Origin: Allobosea sp. Root381
GTDB taxonomy: Bacteria > Pseudomonadota > Alphaproteobacteria > Rhizobiales > Beijerinckiaceae
Assembly: GCF_001429395.1 (NCBI RefSeq)
Contig: NZ_LMJT01000022.1
Span: forward strand, 557 to 33,543
DNA: 32,987 nt
Reading direction: 5' to 3'
The notes under the pieces were generated by a model. That model worked only from the letters and a program-made list of their open reading frames with translations, had not been told where the DNA came from and searched no databases. Position numbers and translations under genes: made by a program. This document shows positions 27,586 to 32,987 of this stretch, piece after piece. Position 1 is the first letter of the stretch. The number at the start of each line of letters is the position of its first letter.

Positions 27586-28251
27586 ATGAGCGATACGGTT
27601 ACGCGATTGGCCGAGACGAAAGCCGCGATTGCGCGGGCGGCGCGGGATTTCGAGCGTGATCCCGCTTCGGTCACATTGATCGCAGTTTCCAAGACCATGC
27701 CGGCCGAGGCGATCCTGCCGGCGCTGGAGGCCGGTCAGCGCGTCTTCGGCGAGAACTACGTCCAGGAGGCCAAGGCCAAGTGGCCCGGTCTGAAGGAGCG
27801 CTTTCCCGATGCGCAGCTGCACATGATCGGGCCGCTCCAGTCCAACAAGGCGCGCGAGGCCGTCGAGCTTTTCGACGCGATCCATTCGCTCGACCGCGAA
27901 AGCCTCGCCAAGGAGCTTGCGCGCGAGATCGCCGGCAGCGGCCGGACGCCGCGGCTGTTCGTGCAGGTGAACACCGGCGACGAGCCGCAGAAGGGAGGCG
28001 TCAGCCCATCTCAGATCGACGCCTTCCTCTTACGCTGCCGGGACGGTCACGGCCTGGCGATCGATGGACTGATGTGCATACCGCCGGCTGCCGATCCGCC
28101 TTCGCCGCATTTCGCCCTGCTGGCGAAGATCGCGGCGCGGCACGGGCTCAAGGGTTTGTCGATGGGTATGAGCGCCGATTACGAGGCGGCTATCCAGCTC
28201 GGCGCCACCCATGTCCGAGTGGGAAGCGCGATCTTCGGCGCGCGGGGTTGA
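27586..28251 (+). CDS. YggS/PLPBP-family PLP-homeostasis protein
   Basis: Proteins of this family bind pyridoxal 5'-phosphate on a single TIM-barrel domain and help control vitamin B6 and amino acid pools; no reaction is known. The 221-residue product has LIAVSKTMPAE with PLP-binding Lys36, VFGENYVQEAKAK, HMIGPLQSNKAREA, LSMGMSADYEAAIQLGATHVRVGSAIFG. The ATG at 27586 has AAGGGA at 27573-27578; ATG 27571 is an in-frame alternative. It is followed by a palindromic intergenic element that may end its transcript. Confidence 0.95.
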   Translation: MSDTVTRLAETKAAIARAARDFERDPASVTLIAVSKTMPAEAILPALEAGQRVFGENYVQEAKAKWPGLKERFPDAQLHMIGPLQSNKAREAVELFDAIHSLDRESLAKELAREIAGSGRTPRLFVQVNTGDEPQKGGVSPSQIDAFLLRCRDGHGLAIDGLMCIPPAADPPSPHFALLAKIAARHGLKGLSMGMSADYEAAIQLGATHVRVGSAIFGARG

Positions 28252-28254
28252 TGC

Positions 28255-28352
28255 CTCATGCTCGGGCTTGGCCCGAGCATCTCGAATGAGGCTGCGCTCC
28301 TTTTGGCCGGAGATTCGCGGGTCTTCGCTTCGCTGTACCCGAGAATGACGAG
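28255..28352. repeat. Intergenic palindromic repeat, copy 2
   Basis: ATGCTCGGGC and GCCCGAGCAT (28258-28267 with 28271-28280) form a perfect 10-bp stem with a ttg loop. A second hairpin around cgggt...acccg ends in cccgagaatgacg near 28350. The arrangement matches the element at 3651-3754. It lies between the converging YggS and VOC genes and could terminate both. Confidence 0.6.
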
Positions 28353-28736
28353 CTACCGTTTCAGCGGCTGGCCGACATCGATGCGGTTGCCGTCCGGATC
28401 CTCGAAGACGAAGGCGCGCAGGCCGTAGTCGTTGTCGCGCAGCCCCTTCACGATTCGCAGGCCGCGCGCGCGGATGATCTCATGCAGAGCATCGACGTCG
28501 TCGACCATCATATGCGCGACGTTGAAGGGCGCGGCCTTGTGCCCGGGCTGGAGCGTCAGATGCAGCTCGGCGTCGTCCCGCCGCAGGATCATGAAGCCGA
28601 CGGGCGTGCCGTTCTCGAAGGTCTTCGCGAAGCCGAGCGCGCCGACATAGAAATCATGCGCGCGCGCCATGTCGTTGATGGGCAGCATGGCGGCAATCCG
28701 GCCGAAGCGGAGGGTGTCATGGGGAGAATGGTTCAT
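28353..28736 (-). CDS. VOC-superfamily (glyoxalase/bleomycin-resistance-like) protein
   Basis: The 127-residue product has one vicinal-oxygen-chelate fold: AAMLPINDMARAHDFYVGAL at the first beta-alpha, ILRRDDAELHLTLQPG, VAHMMVDDVDALHEIIRARG, and FVFEDPDGNRIDVGQP at the end, with the metal-ligand-type positions His and Glu/Asp. Members may be dioxygenases, isomerases or antibiotic-binding proteins; the substrate here is unknown. ATG 28736 (MNHSPHDTLRF) is chosen; the longer open frame upstream is Arg-rich and not family-like. Confidence 0.88.
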   Translation of the reverse strand: MNHSPHDTLRFGRIAAMLPINDMARAHDFYVGALGFAKTFENGTPVGFMILRRDDAELHLTLQPGHKAAPFNVAHMMVDDVDALHEIIRARGLRIVKGLRDNDYGLRAFVFEDPDGNRIDVGQPLKR

Positions 28737-28852
28737 CGCAGGTCTCGTGCTGGGACGCAGGGCGGTGCGAGGCGGTGCCCGCGATTCCGAACGCTGTGAT
28801 CCTGTCATGGCTGCCGAGACGGTGCTCGACGTCCATTGTAGCGGAGTGCCCG

Positions 28853-29422
28853 CTACCTGACCAGAATCCTGCAGTTTCGCGCGAGCCGTGGCAGCACCTT
28901 GGCGAAGACGTGCCGCTCGACCGCGACGCAGCCGGCGGTCGGGGTGAAGCCCGGCCGGGCGAGATGCCAGAAGATCGCGCTGCCGCGGCCGCGAATCACC
29001 GGCGCATCGTTCCAGCCGAGTTCGACGATGACGTCATAGAGATGGTCGTCGCGGGTCAGCCGCTCCTCGGCCTCGCCGGGTGGCCGGTCGATCAGGCGGT
29101 TGTAGCGGCGATCCGCCACATCGTCGCACCAGGCATCGCGCGGGCGGATGGTGCGTAGGGGCAGCAGGGTGTGCGGCCGGCCGATGCGATCGGCTCGGAA
29201 CATCACGCTGCGCAGGGGCAGCGCGGTGCGCGGTGTTAGGCCGTCGCCCTCGCGCTTCAGGGTGCCGATCCCGGAGCGCCCCAGCGCGCAGGGAAAGGTG
29301 GCACCTCCGGCCAGCAGGAAGCCCTTGCGGCGGTCCTGGACCGAAGCGAAGACGCGGAGCGTCGTCAGGCGGCGCGGCCCGCCCCAGCCAGGGCGCAAGG
29401 CCCTGTTCTCACGGTTTCTCAC
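28853..29422 (-). CDS. L,D-transpeptidase family protein (YkuD domain)
   Basis: YkuD-domain enzymes form 3-3 peptidoglycan cross-links or attach proteins to peptidoglycan through a catalytic Cys. The 189-residue product has the family end FWHLARPGFTPTAGCVAV, with His153 and Cys165 as the likely catalytic pair, and upstream LKREGDGLTPRTALPLRSV. No signal peptide is seen, which is odd for a periplasmic enzyme, though such short forms are common in this group. The start is uncertain: GTG 29422 is chosen because ATG 29482 would extend past the divergent response-regulator leader and adds no recognisable domain. Confidence 0.82.
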   Translation of the reverse strand: MRNRENRALRPGWGGPRRLTTLRVFASVQDRRKGFLLAGGATFPCALGRSGIGTLKREGDGLTPRTALPLRSVMFRADRIGRPHTLLPLRTIRPRDAWCDDVADRRYNRLIDRPPGEAEERLTRDDHLYDVIVELGWNDAPVIRGRGSAIFWHLARPGFTPTAGCVAVERHVFAKVLPRLARNCRILVR

Positions 29423-29503
29423 GGGAATTCCATCGGGCGTGACTTGCGGACATGATTCAGCGGGCTCATGGTGTCGTGTCATTTCTCGCACGAACGATGC
29501 TTC

Positions 29504-30190
29504 ATGCCCGCCGTCCATCATATCCTCCTGGTCGATGACGACCAGACCCTGCGCGATGCGCTTGCGGAGCAGCTCGCGCTCTACGAGGAGTTCAAGCTCT
29601 CGACCGCGGGCACGGCGACCGGCGCGGTCAAGGCCGTGCAGGCGGAGCGCGTCGATCTCGCTATCATGGATGTCGGCCTGCCCGACATGGACGGACGAGA
29701 AGCCGTCAAGCTGATGCGCAAGAACGGTTTCAAGAGCCCCGTGATCATGCTGACCGGGCAGGGGTCGGACGCCGACACGGTGCTCGGACTGGAGGCCGGC
29801 GCCAACGACTACGTCGTCAAGCCGTTCAAGTTCGCGGTGCTGCTGGCGCGGATCCGCGCACATCTCCGGCAATATGAAGCGAGCGAGGATGCGGTCTTCC
29901 AGGTCGGTCCCTATACCTTCCACCCCGGATCGAAGCTGCTGGTCAGCGAGAAGGGCTCCAAGACCAAGCTGACGGAGAAGGAGACGGCGATCCTGCGCTT
30001 TCTCTATCGCGCCGGCCGCAAGCCGATCGCGCGCGAGGTGCTGCTGCAAGAGGTCTGGGGCTATAACAGCCAGGTCACGACGCACACGCTCGAAACTCAT
30101 ATCTACCGGCTGCGCCAGAAGATCGAGCCTGATCCGGGCAATGCCCGGCTGCTCGTGACGGATGCGGGCGGCTACAGGCTCAATCCGTAA
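29504..30190 (+). CDS. OmpR/PhoB-type response regulator, CenR-like
   Basis: The 228-residue product has a complete receiver domain (acidic LVDDDQ at 9-14, phosphoacceptor Asp56 in AIMDVGLPD, Thr84, Lys106 in VVKPF) and a C-terminal winged-helix DNA-binding domain (about 130-225: LTEKETAILRFLYRAG, LLQEVWGYNSQVTTHTLETH, IYRLRQKIE). It resembles the CenR envelope-stress regulators of alphaproteobacteria. No histidine kinase gene is adjacent. The ATG at 29504 starts MPAVHHILLVDDD; an upstream GTG/ATG region in frame is less family-like. The next gene starts 4 bases after its stop. Confidence 0.93.
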   Translation: MPAVHHILLVDDDQTLRDALAEQLALYEEFKLSTAGTATGAVKAVQAERVDLAIMDVGLPDMDGREAVKLMRKNGFKSPVIMLTGQGSDADTVLGLEAGANDYVVKPFKFAVLLARIRAHLRQYEASEDAVFQVGPYTFHPGSKLLVSEKGSKTKLTEKETAILRFLYRAGRKPIAREVLLQEVWGYNSQVTTHTLETHIYRLRQKIEPDPGNARLLVTDAGGYRLNP

Positions 30191-30194
30191 GCGA

Positions 30195-30659
30195 ATGGCG
30201 CTCGACGACGACATCGCCCTTTTGGCCCGGCAGCCCTTGCTGAGCCTGATGGAACGCGATGCGCTCCGGCTCGTCGCCTTCGCGGCGGAGAACCGCATCC
30301 TGCGTGCCGGCGACGTGCTGTTCCGGGCGGGCGAACCCTCCGACGGTGCCGTGCTGATCGTCTCGGGAAGCATCGCGCTGACGAGCCGGGAAGACGGGCA
30401 GCCGGCCGAGGAGATCGTCGGTGCCGGCGCCCTGATCGGCGAGATGGCGTTGTTCACCTCGGTCGCCCGTCAGGTCACGGCTATCGCGCGCGAGCCTACT
30501 CAGCTGATGCGGCTTTCTCGCAGCGTGATGCGCCGCGTCCTCGCCGAATCACCGGCTTCGGCCGAGGCCGTTGCAACGGCGATCAGCGACAGGCTGCGCG
30601 GCTTCGTCAGCCAGCTGACGGCGGTTCAGGATGCCCTGACGGCGATCGAGCGCCGGTAG
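30195..30659 (+). CDS. Cyclic nucleotide-binding (CRP-type) domain protein without DNA-binding domain
   Basis: The 154-residue product is almost entirely one cyclic-nucleotide-binding beta barrel: FAAENRILRAGDVLFRAGEP, VLIVSGSIALTSREDGQ, and the phosphate-cassette region AGALIGEMALFTSVARQVTAIA with Gly-Glu and Arg at the usual positions. No HTH follows, so it is not a CRP/FNR transcription factor. It is co-transcribed with the CenR-like regulator, with 4 bases between them. Whether it binds cAMP, cGMP or nothing is unknown. Confidence 0.88.
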   Translation: MALDDDIALLARQPLLSLMERDALRLVAFAAENRILRAGDVLFRAGEPSDGAVLIVSGSIALTSREDGQPAEEIVGAGALIGEMALFTSVARQVTAIAREPTQLMRLSRSVMRRVLAESPASAEAVATAISDRLRGFVSQLTAVQDALTAIERR

Positions 30660-30699
30660 GCCGCTGCGCTGTCCGCGCTGGGGCCGGCCGGGTCAGGGA

Positions 30700-31515
30700 T
30701 CAGAGTTCCAGCGTCACCGTCACGGGCACATGGTCGGAAGGCCGTTCCCAACCCCTGGCCTCGCGCAGGAAGGTCACGTCCCGCAGCGTCGGCGTCAGCC
30801 CGTCCGAAAGCCAGATGTGGTCGAGGCGCCGGCCGCGGTTGGAAGCCTCCCAGTCGGCCGCGCGGTAGCTCCACCAGCTGTAGAGCTTCTCGGGCTCCGG
30901 CCGCAGCTTGCGGGCGGCGTCGGTCCAGCCGAGCTCCGAGCGCAGCTTTTCCAGTGTCGTGGTCTCGATCGGCGTGTGGCTGACGACGTCGAGGAGTTGC
31001 TTGTGACTCCAGACGTCGTGCTCATAGGGCGCGATGTTGAGGTCGCCGAGCAGGATGGCGGGGCGGTCCGTGGGGCGTTTGGCGACTCCCCAGCCCCCGA
31101 TCTCGTCGAGAAAGGCGAGCTTGTGGGCGAACTTGTCGTTCTTTGCGGGGTCCGGGATGTCGCCGCCCGCCGGGATGTAGAAGTTATGGATCGCGATCCC
31201 CGCGGCTGCGCCTGCGCCCTTGTCGAGGACGACTGTCATGTGGCGCGCGTCGTTGCGGCCGCACATCGCCATCGCGTCCTTCTCGCTGAAGGGGAGCTTG
31301 GAGACGATCGCGACGCCGTTATAGCCCTTCTGGCCGATGAAGGCCTGATGGACATAGCCGGCCTTCTCGAAGGCCTTGGCCGGGTACTGCTCGTCCGGCG
31401 TCTTGGTTTCCTGAAGACACAGGATGTCGGGCTGATGCGTGGCCAGGAAATCGGTGACCATGCCGATCCGAAGTCGGACCGAGTTGATGTTCCAGCTGGT
31501 AACGGTGAGTTGCAC
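30700..31515 (-). CDS. xth: Exodeoxyribonuclease III
   Basis: Exonuclease III is an apurinic/apyrimidinic endonuclease and 3' phosphodiesterase in base excision repair. The 271-residue product has SWNINSVRLR (residues 7-16), the metal ligand Glu36 in LQETK, YNGVAIVSK, GDLNIAP (catalytic Asp and Asn), RRLDHIWLSD, and the C-terminal SDHVPV with catalytic His262. It converges on the cyclic-nucleotide gene across 40 bases with no clear hairpin. Confidence 0.97.
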   Translation of the reverse strand: MQLTVTSWNINSVRLRIGMVTDFLATHQPDILCLQETKTPDEQYPAKAFEKAGYVHQAFIGQKGYNGVAIVSKLPFSEKDAMAMCGRNDARHMTVVLDKGAGAAAGIAIHNFYIPAGGDIPDPAKNDKFAHKLAFLDEIGGWGVAKRPTDRPAILLGDLNIAPYEHDVWSHKQLLDVVSHTPIETTTLEKLRSELGWTDAARKLRPEPEKLYSWWSYRAADWEASNRGRRLDHIWLSDGLTPTLRDVTFLREARGWERPSDHVPVTVTLEL

Positions 31516-31579
31516 GTAAGGATTCCGGCGGGAGGGTGCCGGAAACTGGTTCGCGGTGCGTGGAAAAGCAAGCGCGAAC

Positions 31580-31635
31580 CGTCATTGCGGGCACCCGGGT
31601 GTTGCCTTGGGCAAGCCCAAGCGCGCGCAACGACG
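31580..31635. repeat. Intergenic imperfect palindromic element
   Basis: CGTCATTGCG (31580-31589) and CGCAACGACG (31626-31635) are reverse complements with one mismatch, enclosing an inner GC-rich hairpin-prone core. It lies between xth and lolA. The CGTCATTGCG...CGCAATGACG pattern is a common dispersed intergenic palindrome in proteobacteria. Confidence 0.5.
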
Positions 31636-31643
31636 GACCAGAG

Positions 31644-32495
31644 TCAGAGCTTGCGCTGGTAGTCGATCACGAAGTTCTTCGAATCAGGCCGGCGCTGGGT
31701 GTCGAGGTTGTAGAGCGAGACGGCGGTCTCGTAGCCTTGGGGATCGACCACCACCCATTGCCGCAGGACATTGGCGGCGAGGTCGAACTTCAAGGTGATC
31801 TTCGAGGTGCCGCCCAGCGTCGAGCGATCTTCCAGCCGCAGCGACAGCATGTCGCCATCGACGCTCGCGCCGGTGATCGTGCCCTCACGGGCGAGATCCA
31901 TCCGTTCGCGCACGAGGAACTTCAGCGGAGTCTGCCCGAGGGAATAGATGTCCTGCGTTGCCAGCCGCTTGTCCCGGACTGCGACCGAGCTGCCATCCGC
32001 GATGACTTCGATCGTCGCCGGCGGTTCGTATTCGAAGCGCATCTTGCCAGGCCGCTGGATATAGATACGGCCCTCGAGGCGCCGCCCATCATTTGCGTGC
32101 TGGATGAAGTTGCCCTGCAGCGACGTGAAGCTGTTGAGATAGGTGTTGAGCCGGTCGATCGCGTCCTCGCGCGTCGCAGGTGCGGCGGCCTTTGCGCGAG
32201 CGGGTGCGGTGGCCGCACGGGGCGCCTCGGCCGCCATCGAAGCCGCGACGGGTGCAGCAGCAGGCGTCGCGGCCGTGGCAGGTGCCGCAGCGGCAGCCTC
32301 GGCGACGCGCGACTGGCCGAGATTGGCAGGACGGGCCGGCGGCAGCGGCAGGGGGCGGGCCGCAGCGGGCTTCGCCGCGACCGGCTTCGGCGGCACGAGC
32401 TGCAAGGGCTGGGCGGCCAGCTGACCAACCAGCGTGACGCTGCCAAGCAGGCCGAGGGCGGCAACCGAAGCCCGCAAAACGGGGGGCGAGATCAT
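31644..32495 (-). CDS. lolA: Outer-membrane lipoprotein carrier LolA with long N-terminal linker
   Basis: LolA ferries lipoproteins across the periplasm from the inner-membrane LolCDE complex. The 283-residue product starts with a signal-type hydrophobic segment (about residues 10-28). It then has roughly 110 residues rich in Ala and Pro, and the LolA domain from about 140: YLNSFTSLQGNFIQ, RIYIQRPGKMRFEYEPP, VADGSS-type strand, and LKFDLAANVLRQWVVVDPQG. The extra linker makes it longer than enteric LolA (about 200 residues). ATG 32495 (MISPPVLRAS) is chosen; upstream the frame stays open but is not signal-like. Confidence 0.92.
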   Translation of the reverse strand: MISPPVLRASVAALGLLGSVTLVGQLAAQPLQLVPPKPVAAKPAAARPLPLPPARPANLGQSRVAEAAAAAPATAATPAAAPVAASMAAEAPRAATAPARAKAAAPATREDAIDRLNTYLNSFTSLQGNFIQHANDGRRLEGRIYIQRPGKMRFEYEPPATIEVIADGSSVAVRDKRLATQDIYSLGQTPLKFLVRERMDLAREGTITGASVDGDMLSLRLEDRSTLGGTSKITLKFDLAANVLRQWVVVDPQGYETAVSLYNLDTQRRPDSKNFVIDYQRKL

Positions 32496-32675
32496 GAGCA
32501 GGTCTGCTCCATTCCTGTTCGTGGCGGCTCGCGCGGAAGGACAGATTCTATTCGTCGATCCGCCTGCCGGCACGCTGTGCATATCAAACGCATCCGACGC
32601 GGCGGAGGTTGCAGCAGCCTGATGGCAATTTGAGGACTCGATGCCGCAACTGCAAGGTCCCGGCGCCTGGATAGC

Positions 32676-32987
32676 CTATTCCTCGTCTTCCCTGGCGCGT
32701 CCTGCCTCGACGAGGATCTCGCGCTTGCCGGCATGGTTTGCGGGTCCGACGATGCCCTCGTTCTCCATCCGCTCCATGATCGAGGCGGCGCGGTTATAGC
32801 CGATCTGGAGCCTGCGCTGGATGTAGGAGGTCGAGGCCTTCTTGTCGCGCAGCACGACCGCGACCGCCTGCTCGTAAGGGTCGTCGCTCTCGGCCTGGCC
32901 CATGCCGCTCTTGTCGAAGACGGCGCCGTCCTCCCCCTCGCCCCCCTCTTCCTCCTCGGAGGTGACGGCGTCGAGATATTGCGGCCG
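32676..32987 (-). CDS. ftsK: DNA translocase FtsK, 3' end (gamma domain)
   Basis: Only the 3' end is in the window; the gene continues beyond its right edge. The visible residues include PQYLDAVTSEEEE, then the gamma winged-helix domain QAVAVVLRDKKASTSYIQRR, LQIGYNRAASIMERMENEGI and VGPANHAGKREIL. In FtsK this domain reads polarity sequences that direct DNA translocation and activates XerCD at dif. The motor domain lies outside. The 180-bp gap to lolA shows no clear terminator. Confidence 0.95.
   Translation of the reverse strand, partial: RPQYLDAVTSEEEEGGEGEDGAVFDKSGMGQAESDDPYEQAVAVVLRDKKASTSYIQRRLQIGYNRAASIMERMENEGIVGPANHAGKREILVEAGRAREDEE

Noticed and set aside
29505..30457. Extension of the L,D-transpeptidase frame upstream across the response regulator
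   Set aside because: The added sequence is antisense to the response regulator and lacks any domain or signal peptide.

Overview
This window is GC-rich chromosomal core DNA from an alphaproteobacterium. The gene order around hemE, rho, mnmE, mnmG, rsmG and parAB, the alphaproteobacterial types of Rho, LptE, TimA and LolA, and probable CtrA and CcrM sites point to Hyphomicrobiales (Rhizobiales). A Bosea-like relative is a guess from general resemblance, not something the sequence proves. No phage, transposase, CRISPR array, rRNA or tRNA was seen.

Layout. Bases 1-597 hold the 3' end of a chemoreceptor gene, frameshifted by an exact 100-bp tandem duplication. Next come rpsO and pnp (865-3566) with structured leaders and a strong terminator, and a pyridoxamine-phosphate-oxidase-fold gene. 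On the minus strand follow a PfkB/adenosine kinase gene and a tightly coupled operon timA-mltA-smr-xre (8561 down to 5715). secB and a terC-type gene are on the plus strand. A minus-strand block PPSR-maf-aroE-coaE-dnaQ runs leftward from 13921. Bases 13922-14371 form the largest gene-free stretch and look like the chromosomal replication origin: DnaA-box-like sites, a TTAA-N7-TTAAC CtrA box, GANTC sites, a parS-like site and an AT-rich inverted repeat. From there the plus-strand genes hemE, hemJ, rho, mnmE, mnmG, rsmG, parA and parB run rightward, with a perfect parS inside rsmG. The minus-strand leuS-lptE-holA operon converges on parB. The right end carries a YggS-type PLP protein, a VOC protein, an L,D-transpeptidase, a CenR-like response regulator paired with a small cyclic-nucleotide-binding protein, exonuclease III, a long LolA, and the 3' end of ftsK.

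How it works together. Genes diverge from the putative origin on both sides, so most nearby genes are co-directional with replication. Origin, parS, ParA and ParB lie within about 9 kb and would form the replication and segregation hub. The rest is housekeeping: RNA decay, haem synthesis, tRNA modification, envelope biogenesis and protein export.

Most interesting observations. Two imperfect parS-like sites, one in the putative origin and one beside the pnp terminator, share the same 14-bp core, GTTTCACGTGAATC, in which the departure from canonical parS creates a CcrM methylation site (GANTC). The chemoreceptor duplication removes its C-terminal GWEEF adaptor tail. MnmE has TKAD in place of the usual NKxD G4 motif. 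I found no clearly new multigene system.
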